The notes under the pieces are model-generated. The model was not told the origin of the DNA. It ran no database searches and saw nothing but the letters and a program-made list of their open reading frames with translations. From Pectinatus haikarae (GTDB lineage Bacteria; Bacillota; Negativicutes; Selenomonadales; Selenomonadaceae), in contig NZ_WIQM01000008.1 in assembly GCF_015732185.1 (NCBI RefSeq), positions 124,001 to 188,000 of the forward strand: 64,000 bases of DNA. Direction: 5' to 3'. The first letter of the stretch is position 1; each line of letters begins with the position of its first letter. A program made the translations under genes and the position numbers. Of this stretch, positions 54,706-63,721 are shown in pieces.

Positions 54706-55283
54706 CCCCATCTCCTAAGCAAAGAAAATGACCACCACAGCAGCTGCGGTGCCGCTGGCAGCTGTTTTTGCAACAACAGCTTTCGTAATCCTGTAACCAT
54801 GAACATGAACGCTGTAAAAGAACGCAGGTCGACCGCATTAGCCGTTTTTTCTTTTAAATAATTATCCCAGAAAATGAAGAAATCATATATTTGGCTGCCA
54901 AGACTGGCTAATTCGATATTTTTTCTCTTCTTTGCAGAATCAGCCACACCAAAAACGTGTTCTGCTAAATAATCCATTAATTCATCTATTTTCTTGGCAT
55001 CACGGGAAAATTCAATTATAAGCGACCCTGTAATTGCATTCGCATTTACTTTTTTTACATAATCCAATTTTATCAGATATGTTTCCAATACAGCAGCCAG
55101 ACCTGCGTTATCTTTCAATGCAGCTATACTGTACCGGCGGCGTTCCTGCAGTGAATGCACAAGTTTTACCTGAGGAACCACACTGATGATTTTATTTTCA
55201 GTCACCGGTACACCCTTCGCAAATAATTCAAAAATTTTCTGCCCGACGCTCATCCCCAATACCATCCCAGCAGCATATGACAT
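54696..55283 (-). CDS. Membrane-associated degenerate HMA-like protein (HMA2 type)
   Basis: About 195 residues from the ATG at 55283, placed by GGGAGG seven bases upstream. A short hydrophobic N-terminus (MSYAAGMVLGMSVG) is followed by a ferredoxin-like domain of the heavy-metal kind (about 45-115: RYSIAALKDN...VKKVNANAITGSLIIEF) without the CxxC metal site, then a hydrophobic C-terminus. The stop overlaps the ATPase start. It is probably an accessory to the P-type ATPase, which lacks a normal metal-binding N-terminus. The same GxLIIE/GSVLIEY pattern occurs in the next gene. Confidence 0.75.
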   Translation of the reverse strand: MSYAAGMVLGMSVGQKIFELFAKGVPVTENKIISVVPQVKLVHSLQERRRYSIAALKDNAGLAAVLETYLIKLDYVKKVNANAITGSLIIEFSRDAKKIDELMDYLAEHVFGVADSAKKRKNIELASLGSQIYDFFIFWDNYLKEKTANAVDLRSFTAFMFMVTGLRKLLLQKQLPAAPQLLWWSFSLLRRWGCR

Positions 55284-55296
55284 ATACATGCCTCCC

Positions 55297-55779
55297 TTAT
55301 CTTTTTATCCTAGTTTGTATATATGTTTCAATATCAGCCAATTCTTTATTTTTGCGGAGTATCTCCGGCCGATATTCTATAAGCACCGAACCTGTAAGAA
55401 TATTTATCCTTACGTCATCAATTTCCTTATATCTGCTTATCATTTTTTGCAGCATACCTTCGGCATAGCCATTATTAACCAACTGCCGGCTGTATATTCT
55501 TATCCGTCCCGGTATATATGAAGCAATCTCCGCTTTCTTCACTATTGAAGCCAAATCTTTATTAGGCAAAAATGATGCAAATATATCCACCTTTTTTAGT
55601 TCCTCCGTCAAGTCACAAAAATCTTTATATATTTTTCTTCTGTATTGATAAACATGCCAAAATGAAAGACATGTAAAAATTACTCCCCAATGTTTATGCA
55701 TGCCGCGTCTACCTGCCAAAGAAAAAATCGTCCCTCCCATGCTTATTAAAAGAGGCAATCCCAAAGGCATTTTTTGCAT
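55297..55779 (-). CDS. Membrane-associated degenerate HMA-like protein (HMA2 type)
   Basis: About 160 residues from the ATG at 55779 (GGAAGGG ten bases upstream); an ATG at 55788 is too close to that site. A short hydrophobic segment lies at 10-50. The C-terminal half has PGRIRIYSRQLVNN...DDVRINILTGSVLIEYRPE, the beta-alpha-beta pattern of a heavy-metal domain without cysteines. It is homologous in layout to the neighbouring protein. The gene is 14 bp upstream of it and probably the first gene of the ATPase unit, since a terminator separates it from 55902. Confidence 0.75.
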   Translation of the reverse strand: MQKMPLGLPLLISMGGTIFSLAGRRGMHKHWGVIFTCLSFWHVYQYRRKIYKDFCDLTEELKKVDIFASFLPNKDLASIVKKAEIASYIPGRIRIYSRQLVNNGYAEGMLQKMISRYKEIDDVRINILTGSVLIEYRPEILRKNKELADIETYIQTRIKR

Positions 55780-55843
55780 GATGATCATTCCCTTCCAGAA
55801 GCAGTATCAGCAAATCAAAAATCGGATTAACTAGTTTATTTTA

Positions 55844-55882
55844 TAAAAAAAGAGATGCCGCACTAAATTATCTAGCATCTCT
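55844..55882 (-). terminator. Terminator between the 68-residue gene and the ATPase unit
   Basis: On the minus strand AGAGATGC pairs with GCATCTCT (55851-55858, 55875-55882) around 16 nt, followed by TTTTTTTATAA. It may end, or only reduce, transcription into the HMA-like genes. Confidence 0.75.
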
Positions 55883-55901
55883 CCCAAATAAATAAAAACT
55901 A

Positions 55902-56108
55902 TTATTTTTCCTGCTTTGCAGCTTCCTGTGCGGCTATCATATCTTCTAATTCTTCCTTCTGTCTGATAAGATCAGCCATCGGTACTTCTGTTGTTCCCAC
56001 GGCTGCAGGCTGAAAAGCAGCGCTGCGGCTTGCTGCATATTTATAACCCACAATTCCTGCAACTACTCCGACAGCCATTCCGATCCAAAAATCTCCTCTG
56101 GAAAACAT
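55902..56108 (-). CDS. Small membrane-anchored protein of the metal-ATPase locus
   Basis: 68 residues: one hydrophobic helix (WIGMAVGVVAGIVGYKYAASRS, positions 7-28) and a charged, probably coiled-coil tail (LIRQKEELEDMIAAQEAAKQ). AAGGGGG precedes the ATG. I do not recognise the family beyond a single-pass membrane protein. Position at the head of the ATPase genes suggests a link to metal handling, but a terminator intervenes. Confidence 0.7.
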   Translation of the reverse strand: MFSRGDFWIGMAVGVVAGIVGYKYAASRSAAFQPAAVGTTEVPMADLIRQKEELEDMIAAQEAAKQEK

Positions 56109-56254
56109 AAAAAATCCCCCTTGCTTTTATATAAAATATTACAATATTATAAAAAATATTCCAAAAATAGAATGTTTTTTACATGCACATAACATTATTA
56201 TATATATTTTAATAATCAACATCAACAATGTTTTTATATTTTTTGAAAAAGTTA

Positions 56255-56312
56255 TTGAAAATAGTTATCATTTATATTATAATTTTATTGTTATTGAAAA
56301 TCATTATCATTT
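56255..56312 (+). promoter_or_regulatory. Two Fur-box-like repeats over a promoter
   Basis: TTGAAAATAGTTATCATTT (56255-56273) and TTGAAAATCATTATCATTT (56294-56312) differ at two bases and resemble the Fur consensus (GATAATGATTATCATTATC). The first also contains a -35 TTGAAA, 17 bp before a perfect -10 TATAAT (56278-56283). An iron repressor bound here would block the DUF3793-flavodoxin promoter. The boxes lie about 150 bp from the divergent gene at 56108. Confidence 0.75.
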
Positions 56313-56328
56313 ATCTGGAGGCGGATAT

Positions 56329-56901
56329 ATGGAATCTTTTAAGAAATTTGAACATTTACTTGCATTTCATTGTGCTCCTACATTAGCGGGAATAAAATCC
56401 GGCAACCTAATTTCAATAAATAAAAACAAAATAAATAATTTCAGGCAAATACAGCAAAAATATAGGAAATGCCTGAGTTGCAATGATGTTTTTATGTTTA
56501 CCGTATCTGATTCACAAAACTATCGTTTACTGATGATTTATCACAAAACCAACCTTGCCAAAATTCTTTCAGAAGCCGATAATCAGACTTTTTTGAAATC
56601 CTATGGTTATAAGGATTTTTCCAGTGTTATTTCCTGTCTTCGTTATTTGAAGATACGCATGCATTTGCAAAAAGGATTTCCCCATGAAATAGGTCTTTTT
56701 CTGGGTTATCCACTTCCCGATGTTGAAGGATTTATCAAAAACAACGGCCAGAATTTTAAATACTGCGGACAATGGAAAGTATATTCAGATATTGAATCAG
56801 CAGAAAGACTATTTTCGCAATACACAAAATGCTGCACCAAGTTCTGCTCTTCCCTTGCTGAGGGCAAAAGTCTTGAAAATATTATTGAAACAGCTGTTTG
56901 A
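56329..56901 (+). CDS. DUF3793 family protein
   Basis: 190 residues, cytoplasmic, with the family's characteristic HEIGLFLGYPLPDVEGFI near residue 125, a CxxC-like CLSC near 45 and a Cys-rich C-terminal part (CCTKFC). Ribosome site GGAGG before the ATG. DUF3793 genes are often found next to flavodoxin in anaerobes; their function is unknown. Two Fur-box-like sequences cover the promoter, so expression is expected to rise under iron limitation. It is 21 bp from the flavodoxin gene. Confidence 0.85.
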   Translation: MESFKKFEHLLAFHCAPTLAGIKSGNLISINKNKINNFRQIQQKYRKCLSCNDVFMFTVSDSQNYRLLMIYHKTNLAKILSEADNQTFLKSYGYKDFSSVISCLRYLKIRMHLQKGFPHEIGLFLGYPLPDVEGFIKNNGQNFKYCGQWKVYSDIESAERLFSQYTKCCTKFCSSLAEGKSLENIIETAV

Positions 56902-56922
56902 TTAAAGAAAAGAGGTAATATC

Positions 56923-57354
56923 ATGGGAAAAATTGCAATTATTTATTGGAGTGCTTCCGGTAATACAGAACAGATGGCGCAGGCTATCGCCGAAGGAATA
57001 AGCCAAACCAGCAATGATTATGAGCTTTTCCAGGTTTCTGAGTTCCCCGCTGACCGCATAGATGAATTTTCAAAAATAGCTTTTGGCTGTCCCGCAATGG
57101 GTGCTGAAGAACTTGAACAAGATGAATTTGAACCTGTTTTTTCAGCATTGGAATCTAAATTGAATGACAAACTTATAGCTCTTTTTGGTTCCTATGACTG
57201 GGGCGACGGAGAATGGATGCGTTTATGGCAGGACAGGATAAAAAAAGATAATGTTTCTTTATTTGACGATAAAGGTCTAATCGTACATAATACCCCTGAT
57301 GAAAATGACAAAAAAACTTGCAGCACCTTTGGCATGCTTTTTGCGCAAGCTTAA
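56923..57354 (+). CDS. Flavodoxin
   Basis: 143 residues, a short-chain flavodoxin. The FMN phosphate loop is YWSASGNTEQMAQAIAEG near residue 8 and a second loop GSYDWGDGEWM near 90. It carries electrons in place of ferredoxin when iron is scarce, in keeping with the Fur-like sites upstream. Co-transcribed with the DUF3793 gene, followed by a terminator at 57399. Confidence 0.93.
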   Translation: MGKIAIIYWSASGNTEQMAQAIAEGISQTSNDYELFQVSEFPADRIDEFSKIAFGCPAMGAEELEQDEFEPVFSALESKLNDKLIALFGSYDWGDGEWMRLWQDRIKKDNVSLFDDKGLIVHNTPDENDKKTCSTFGMLFAQA

Positions 57355-57398
57355 TACCATTTCATTTACAATATCCCCCTAATTTTAATATAATAAAA

Positions 57399-57429
57399 AT
57401 AACCTGAAGCAGTAAATGCTTCAGGTTAT
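57399..57429 (+). terminator. Terminator of the DUF3793-flavodoxin operon
   Basis: Perfect 13-bp stem ATAACCTGAAGCA/TGCTTCAGGTTAT with a 5-nt loop, followed by CTTTATT. Confidence 0.85.
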
Positions 57430-57539
57430 CTTTATTATCCGAACTTAAAATCTCCATAAATTAACATATTATATATAGACAATGTTCACCAATTATTGTA
57501 TTATGTAGTAAAAGTTTCTGATAATTTTAGTTTTCACCT

Positions 57540-57565
57540 AAATTTTATTGATATCAATAAAATTT
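57540..57565. promoter_or_regulatory. 26-bp perfect palindrome in the chemoreceptor leader region
   Basis: The left half AAATTTTATTGAT and its exact complement meet at GATATC. It is too AT-rich and loop-free to be a terminator and is more like an operator. It lies about 140 bp upstream of the chemoreceptor start. Confidence 0.5.
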
Positions 57566-57633
57566 TCTGCTGCTTATTGCGGTGATATGGCTATACCCAA
57601 TGACCAGCAAAAACGAATAATCTTTGTCAAAGA

Positions 57634-57668
57634 AGACTGAGAAGTCCTGTTATCTCAAGTCTTTTTTT
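57634..57668 (+). terminator. Terminator-like hairpin (attenuator candidate) before the chemoreceptor
   Basis: AGACTGAGA pairs with TCTCAAGTCT (one bulge) and is followed by seven T, only 36 bp before the chemoreceptor ATG. With the palindrome at 57540 and the small CTTTG/CAAAG hairpin at 57622 it may form a regulated leader. The rest of the 349-bp gap shows nothing else. Confidence 0.55.
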
Positions 57669-57703
57669 ATTATCCTGAGAAATGAATCGGGGGGGTATTT
57701 CAA

Positions 57704-59692
57704 ATGAATTTAAAAAGCAAAATGACTCTTGTCTTCTCACTGCTTATGGCAGTGGTCGTCATCGCGATCTCATGTACAGCATATTTTTATGCAGAAAACA
57801 CGTTAAAAGAACAAATTGAAGCAAGAGCACAAGAAATTGTGGTATCAACATCTAATCAGCTTGACGGCTGGCTTTCCAGTAAAGCTGCCGTGATAAAGAC
57901 CAAGGCTGCAACCATTGATGAATTTTCCAAAGACGGTCCTATATCGTTCTCTATGGTAAGCGGCTTTAAAAATGCCGACAATGATATAAGCGATTTGTAT
58001 TTCGGCAATGCTGCCGACGGTTCTATCGTCGACGGTTCCGGCTGGACTCCTCCTGCCGATTTTGATGCCCGTACACGTTCCTGGTATCAAGATACCTTAA
58101 ACGCCGGCAAACTTACCTTTGGGGAACCTTATCTGGATAAAGTAACCAATAAAATGGCTTTGCCGATAGGCATCCCTATGAAAAACAGCACTGGCCAAAT
58201 ACGCGGTATATTATCCGAGGATGTACTTATTGATACCATCTTAAAAACAGTAAACCAAATAAAACCTTTTGATGACAGCTTCGCCTTTCTCATAAATACA
58301 AAAGGCACAGTAATGGCTTATCCTGATAAAGATGCCGTAAATAAAAACATAAAAGAAACCGCTTCTTTAAAACCTCTCAGCACAGCTCTTGATCAGTTGA
58401 ACAGTTCTGACCAGCTCCAGGGTATGACCACATATTCTATGGATGGCAGAGAACTTCTGCTCGTGTTTGAAAAAATTCCGTCCACCCAATGGATATTGGG
58501 TATAAATATTCCTACGGCCATTGCTTATGCTCCTCTTGCTTCACTGAAATGGATCTTCCTTGTAGGAACTATTCTGGCTTTAGTCGTAGTATTTATAGCC
58601 ACAAATCTACTGGCAAAAAAATTTACACGACCTCTGCAAATCTTATCTGATCACGTAGAGAAAATTACGAAAGGTGATTTCACTCAAAAGATAGAAATAG
58701 CAGGCAAAGATGAAATAGCACTTCTGGCTTCCGGTTTCAATAAAATGCGTGACGAATTGTATGTTCTCATTAAAAAGGTTCAGGAAAAATCCGAACACAT
58801 CGCCGCTTCCAGTGAAGAATTGACTGCAAGTGCTTCTCAGACAGTTCAATCCGCCAACCAGGTGGCAAACTCTATTACCACTGTGGCAGCCGGTATTCAA
58901 AAGCAAACAATATCCACTGATGAAGTTTCATCAACTGTGAATTTGATGAATACCACAATTGAAAAAATTGTCAATGACAGTGTAACTGTGGCTAACGAAT
59001 CCGTACAGGTCGCAAAATATGCCGACGATGGAAGCAATGATGTTGATCTTATGGTAAAAAATATGCGTGAAATAGAAGTATCGGTACAGGATTCAACTAA
59101 TGTCATCATAAAGCTTGGTGAGCAGTCTAAAAGGATCGGCCAGATAACTGAAACCATATCCAGTATAGCTGCCCAGACAAACCTGCTGGCGCTGAACGCA
59201 GCTATCGAGGCAGCCCGTGCCGGAGAGCAGGGACGCGGTTTTGCCGTTGTTGCCGAAGAGGTCAGAAAATTAGCCGAAGAAGTTCAATCCGCTGCCCAAA
59301 AAATATCCGAAGAGATACTTACAGTTCAACAGGATACGGAGTCTGCCGTACTGACAATGACTGCCGGTAATGATAAAGTAAAATCAGGTGTTGACAGTGT
59401 CAATACCGTGGGCAACAGTTTAAAGCAGATCGCAAATCTAATCCATACCAGTACAGGAGGAATAAAAAATATTCATACCGCTTTGCAGGAAATTGCCGCC
59501 AACAGCGAAAGACTGAATAATTCCGTAAAAATCATTGACAACGTGGGCAAATCAAACACCGATGAATCACAGATGGTTTCAGCTGCCGCCCAGCAGCAGC
59601 TGGCTTCAATGGATGAAATAGCTTCCGCCAGCCAAAGTCTGGCGCAAATGGCACAGGAACTGCAAGAATCCATAAATGCATTTAAGATATAA
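57704..59692 (+). CDS. Methyl-accepting chemotaxis protein with Cache sensor
   Basis: 662 residues. Transmembrane helix 1 (about 7-28), a periplasmic double-Cache domain to about 280, helix 2, HAMP (about 305-360) and the methyl-accepting domain with the signalling tip [27 protein letters not shown]. The Cache region has RSWYQD and EPYLDK, part of the dCache_1 amino-acid-binding motif, though the later Asp position reads INTKG. It signals ligand binding to CheA. GGGGGG precedes the ATG. A possible attenuator lies upstream. Confidence 0.93.
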   Translation: MNLKSKMTLVFSLLMAVVVIAISCTAYFYAENTLKEQIEARAQEIVVSTSNQLDGWLSSKAAVIKTKAATIDEFSKDGPISFSMVSGFKNADNDISDLYFGNAADGSIVDGSGWTPPADFDARTRSWYQDTLNAGKLTFGEPYLDKVTNKMALPIGIPMKNSTGQIRGILSEDVLIDTILKTVNQIKPFDDSFAFLINTKGTVMAYPDKDAVNKNIKETASLKPLSTALDQLNSSDQLQGMTTYSMDGRELLLVFEKIPSTQWILGINIPTAIAYAPLASLKWIFLVGTILALVVVFIATNLLAKKFTRPLQILSDHVEKITKGDFTQKIEIAGKDEIALLASGFNKMRDELYVLIKKVQEKSEHIAASSEELTASASQTVQSANQVANSITTVAAGIQKQTISTDEVSSTVNLMNTTIEKIVNDSVTVANESVQVAKYADDGSNDVDLMVKNMREIEVSVQDSTNVIIKLGEQSKRIGQITETISSIAAQTNLLALNAAIEAARAGEQGRGFAVVAEEVRKLAEEVQSAAQKISEEILTVQQDTESAVLTMTAGNDKVKSGVDSVNTVGNSLKQIANLIHTSTGGIKNIHTALQEIAANSERLNNSVKIIDNVGKSNTDESQMVSAAAQQQLASMDEIASASQSLAQMAQELQESINAFKI

Positions 59693-59724
59693 TTTTTATT
59701 AATAATATTTCCAGCTGTTAAATA

Positions 59725-59768
59725 ATCCCCCTATCGATCAAGGACAAAGCTTCGATCAATAGGGGGAT
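59725..59768. terminator. Inverted repeat after the chemoreceptor
   Basis: A 15-bp stem with one mismatch (ATCCCCCTATCGATC and complement) around 14 nt. There is no T run, so termination is likely but not certain. It lies between convergent genes. Confidence 0.55.
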
Positions 59769-59845
59769 CTGCTGGTAAATCACTGTAAAAATCCTCAACA
59801 AACTGCCATATACATAAAATCAGTTTCTATTCATATTTGACAGAT

Positions 59846-60343
59846 TCAGGATCTTCTTTTCAATTCCCTGTCATGTTTTTTGGCATATTCAGCAATATAA
59901 TCATATATTTTCTCATCATCGCTGCCTTTTATAATTTTTTGCCATGTACTTCTTGTAATAGTACCTATAATCATACTGTTTGCATCAAAAAACGATATAT
60001 TCCCCTGATATATTTTCTTATTTTTTATATCATATCTATATTCCGCTACAGAATATGATACCTGACTCCAATCTATACCGCTGTCGAGCTGCTCCAGTAT
60101 TGCAGCTGTATTTTGAGGATTCCAATAAACTTTTTGAGCATAAAAATCTATTATATTTTTATCCGGTTTTATTTCATCCCGCTTATTTTCAGGAGCTGTC
60201 CTCCCATACGAGATAGTCAATGTATCAAAATAATATCTGTATTCATCAGTGTTTATAACTTTCTGCCAACGCCCCTCCGCTGAAACCGATACTATAGCCG
60301 CCAGCATAATAACAAATGTTATAGCTAAAATTTTTTTACTCAT
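59846..60343 (-). CDS. Secreted protein, surface-adhesin E-like
   Basis: About 165 residues from the ATG at 60343 with GAGAGG upstream. A signal peptide of about 22 residues (ILAITFVIMLAAIVSVSA) is followed by a domain beginning RWQKVINTDEYRYYFDTLTI, which resembles the start of surface-adhesin-E-type domains (a Trp, then strand, Tyr-Tyr-Asp). The mature part is acidic, with a WNPQNTAAI segment near 95. Function unknown; it may be an envelope protein. It is alone between two chemoreceptor genes. Confidence 0.6.
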   Translation of the reverse strand: MSKKILAITFVIMLAAIVSVSAEGRWQKVINTDEYRYYFDTLTISYGRTAPENKRDEIKPDKNIIDFYAQKVYWNPQNTAAILEQLDSGIDWSQVSYSVAEYRYDIKNKKIYQGNISFFDANSMIIGTITRSTWQKIIKGSDDEKIYDYIAEYAKKHDRELKRRS

Positions 60344-60444
60344 AAGGCAGTCCTCTCTTCCGTATGCTATACCATTCATACTTCGCCGCGGCTGCTTTAT
60401 TTCCTTTTTAAGGTAACTGCCACTGATACCTTTTTATTAAAAAC

Positions 60445-62157
60445 TCATATATGAAATTTACTGACCTGCACTGTCAGATCCTGTGCTATATCCGCCAGCA
60501 TTTTACTTGACGAAACTATTTCTTCAAGCGATGCCGACTGTTCCTCGATGGATGCTGATGTACTTTGGATCTGGTCATTTACATTATTGATGTCACCGTC
60601 TATCTGACTGACGCTTTCCACCACATCTTTCGATGCTCCGGATAATTCCGCTGCACTGCTTGATATAATTTCTATCTGTCCTGACATGCTGCTGCTTATC
60701 CTTGTCAGCTGTTCGAAGATTTCCCCCGATTTATTTACATCGGCAGCGCCTTTATTGACCTCTTTACTATTTACCGTCATTATCTCGACTGTTTTATCCG
60801 TTTTTGCACATATATTCTTTATGATTTCTTCTATCTGTTTCGCTGCTTCCTGCGACTGTTCAGCCAGTTTTCTTACTTCATCTGCTACGACCGCAAACCC
60901 CTTCCCGTATTCTCCCGCCCGTGATGCTTCAATAGCCGCATTGAGTGCCAGAAGATTGGTTTGCCGGGCAATACTGCTTATTGTATCCACTATCTCAGCT
61001 ATATGCCCTGAATTTTCTCCCAGAATATTTATTCCATCGACCAGCTTGACATTCGTCATTGATATTGACTCCATCTGTTTTCTGGTCTTTTTTATAGATT
61101 TACCTCCTGCTTCAGCAATACTGGCCGAAGCATATGCCTCATCTGCTGAATTTTTCGCCTGCTTTGCCATATTTTCTATATTATCAGACATATTATTCAC
61201 CAAAGAAGCCGCATTTCTGATATTCTTTACCTGCCTGTCTACAGAATCCGCCGCTGATGCCGCTGATACAGCGACCTGACTGACTACTTCGGAAGATTGC
61301 GCGGAAATATCCATTATCTGACCTGCCGTATTCACTACTTTTTCTGACATGTTTTGTATACTGCCTATCAAAGAACATATCTTATCAAGCATCATATTAT
61401 ATGATGCCGCTATCATCGCAAATTCATTTTTTCCGGTAAATTCCAAATGAACAGCCAGATTTCCTGCTGCATTCTGACTGGCCGTCGTCAAAAATTTTTG
61501 GATAAATTTATTAAGGTATCTGCCAAAAACAACTGCTATTAAAACTGTCACGGCAATAACAGCCATTATCCCTCCGGCCATTGCTGCAGCAGCTTTTTTA
61601 TACTGCTGATCTCCATCCTTCACAACAATATTTACATAGCCTTCATTAAGCTGCCTGAATCCTTCCGATAATGTTATAAGCTTACTGTAAGCTTTTCCCA
61701 AGTCGCCCGTATTTGACATACTTTTTTCTATATCAGCGGAATTATCGCCATTTTTGTCAACAATTTCCTTTTTAACCGTTTCGCTATACTTTTTCCATGT
61801 ATTTTCGATATCTGCAACATTTTCTGTTTGATCATCTCTGGCATATTTTTTCATCTGCCTTATGTGTTCATCTATATCTTTAGCTGTTTCATCTATATCC
61901 TTTATAACAAATAACTCTGCCTGAGCTGAGATCTGTCCATTATGCCGCTCCCACAGCAATTTATACGTGTCGGCCCTATGTACTTCCAGCAAACGTACCG
62001 TTTCCTGCATCGCTGTCATTCTAGTCAAATTTGTGTCTGCCATCATCTGCAAATAACTGTTCACTGTTTGCAGGCAATAAATCGCATAAAATCCCACTGC
62101 CGCTGTCAAACAGATGATAATCGCAAAGCTCATTCCCAATCTGACCTTAATTCCCAC
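60445..62157 (-). CDS. Methyl-accepting chemotaxis protein, four-helix-bundle sensor
   Basis: About 570 residues from the GTG at 62157: GGAGGG lies seven bases upstream of it, whereas the upstream ATG at 62172 overlaps that site. Transmembrane helix 1 (about 8-30), an all-helical periplasmic region of about 150 residues (4HB_MCP type), helix 2 (about 190-210), HAMP and a methyl-accepting domain with [24 protein letters not shown]. No CheR-binding C-terminal pentapeptide. The ligand is unknown. Confidence 0.9.
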   Translation of the reverse strand: MGIKVRLGMSFAIIICLTAAVGFYAIYCLQTVNSYLQMMADTNLTRMTAMQETVRLLEVHRADTYKLLWERHNGQISAQAELFVIKDIDETAKDIDEHIRQMKKYARDDQTENVADIENTWKKYSETVKKEIVDKNGDNSADIEKSMSNTGDLGKAYSKLITLSEGFRQLNEGYVNIVVKDGDQQYKKAAAAMAGGIMAVIAVTVLIAVVFGRYLNKFIQKFLTTASQNAAGNLAVHLEFTGKNEFAMIAASYNMMLDKICSLIGSIQNMSEKVVNTAGQIMDISAQSSEVVSQVAVSAASAADSVDRQVKNIRNAASLVNNMSDNIENMAKQAKNSADEAYASASIAEAGGKSIKKTRKQMESISMTNVKLVDGINILGENSGHIAEIVDTISSIARQTNLLALNAAIEASRAGEYGKGFAVVADEVRKLAEQSQEAAKQIEEIIKNICAKTDKTVEIMTVNSKEVNKGAADVNKSGEIFEQLTRISSSMSGQIEIISSSAAELSGASKDVVESVSQIDGDINNVNDQIQSTSASIEEQSASLEEIVSSSKMLADIAQDLTVQVSKFHI

Positions 62158-62398
62158 ACGGTATCCCTCCATGTAATATATACTTTACAGCAATTTTTTT
62201 TGCAAATTAAGACAAACTGCCTGCTTCATTACGTTAGCACAAATTTACCGTCCTTACTTTAAAAAATTATTAAATTTATGTTAATTGAGAAAAACAGTTC
62301 TTTCTTCATCATTTGTAAAATTTATATTTTAGCTGTAAAATAATAATTTATAAGAAATCTTTCATTTACAATCAGTAAATATATAAAGGATGTAATAT

Positions 62399-63670
62399 AT
62401 GAAAAAATACTACGACGTCGAGGAAAAAGTTCCTTTACTAGAAGGAATTCCTCTCAGCCTGCAGCATCTATTTGCCATGTTCGGCTCCACTGTACTTGTA
62501 CCTTTTTTATTGAAAGTCAATCCTGCTACGGCACTTTTTATGAACGGCATCGGCACTATTTTATATTTAGTTATCTGTAAAGGCCGCCTCCCTGCATATC
62601 TTGGTTCAAGTTTTGCTTTTATTTCACCGGTGTTAGCAGTTCTTGCAACTGCCAACATGAGTTACGGTGACGCACAAGGCGGATTCATAGCTTTTGGACT
62701 GTCATTCATTGTTTTATCATTGATCATTAATAAAACGGGAACCAAGTGGATTGATTTTATTCTGCCGCCTGCTGCCATGGGAGCGGTTGTCAGCGTCATC
62801 GGTCTGGAGCTTGCCCCGCTTGCTCTTACCATGTCTGGTTTCATTACTGATCCCTCGGCACCTCCGGCTGTACAGCCGCACTTAGCCATGATTTCCTCCG
62901 GCCTTACCCTTATCATTACAATTCTAGCTTCCGTCATTGGTCGTGGCTTTATAGGCATTATTCCCGTATTGATCGGTGTCGTCGGTGGATATATCATTTC
63001 TTTTTTTCTCGGTATCGTTGACTGGTCAGGTGTCCAAAATGCTCCGTGGTTTGCCGTGCCGACATTTTACCGGCCAAATTTCAATTTTAGCGCTATTATG
63101 ATGATAATGCCCGCTCTGTTCGTCGTTTTTGCGGAACATGTGGGACATCTTTTCATTACAGGCAGCATCGTTCACCGTGATCTGCTGAAAGATCCCGGAC
63201 TGCACCGTTCACTTTTTGCCGATGGTCTTTCCAATATAATCTCCGGTTTTGTCGGTTCTACACCAAATACTACTTACGGCGAAAATATAGGTGTCATGGC
63301 CATAACCCGTGTCTACAGTGTCTGGGTAATAGGCGGCGCTGCCGTATTTGCTGTTCTGTTTTCCTTTATTGGTAAAATAGCAGCCGTCATCCATGCCATT
63401 CCCGTCCCCGTAATGGGTGGTGTCAGTATACTTCTTTTCGGCATCATAGCCTGCTCAGGTATACGTATGCTCATAGAAAAACAGGTAGATTATACCAAAT
63501 CAAAAAATATGATACTCACCGCCGTAACTATGGTCAGCGGCCTGAGCGGTGCCGTGTTAACGTTGGGACCTGTCCAGCTTAAAGGAATGGGACTTGCTAC
63601 CGTGGCAGCAATGGTTCTGAGTATTTTTTTCGGCATCTTTGAAAAACTGCATATAGACAATAAAAATTGA
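62399..63670 (+). CDS. uraA: Uracil permease (NCS2 family)
   Basis: 423 residues, fourteen-helix NCS2 transporter. UraA substrate-site residues are visible in FAEHVGHL near 240 and STPNTTYGENIGVMAITRVYS near 287. It imports uracil with protons. The start has AAAGGA upstream. It is convergent with pyrD, separated by a strong hairpin. It complements the pyrimidine-salvage genes at 8.4-11.3 kb. Confidence 0.94.
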   Translation: MKKYYDVEEKVPLLEGIPLSLQHLFAMFGSTVLVPFLLKVNPATALFMNGIGTILYLVICKGRLPAYLGSSFAFISPVLAVLATANMSYGDAQGGFIAFGLSFIVLSLIINKTGTKWIDFILPPAAMGAVVSVIGLELAPLALTMSGFITDPSAPPAVQPHLAMISSGLTLIITILASVIGRGFIGIIPVLIGVVGGYIISFFLGIVDWSGVQNAPWFAVPTFYRPNFNFSAIMMIMPALFVVFAEHVGHLFITGSIVHRDLLKDPGLHRSLFADGLSNIISGFVGSTPNTTYGENIGVMAITRVYSVWVIGGAAVFAVLFSFIGKIAAVIHAIPVPVMGGVSILLFGIIACSGIRMLIEKQVDYTKSKNMILTAVTMVSGLSGAVLTLGPVQLKGMGLATVAAMVLSIFFGIFEKLHIDNKN

Positions 63671-63680
63671 TTCAAATATA

Positions 63681-63721
63681 AAAATACAGCCGGAGAATTT
63701 ATTCTCTTCCGGCTGTATTTT
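63681..63721. terminator. Bidirectional terminator between uraA and pyrD
   Basis: 13-bp perfect stem AAAATACAGCCGG/CCGGCTGTATTTT with an inner AGAAT/ATTCT, overlapping the first base of the pyrD stop codon. Confidence 0.88.

Noticed and set aside
57540-57703. c-di-GMP riboswitch before the chemoreceptor
   Set aside because: Such riboswitches often precede chemoreceptors, but the GAAA tetraloop, GCAAAGCC and other class I or II consensus blocks are missing.
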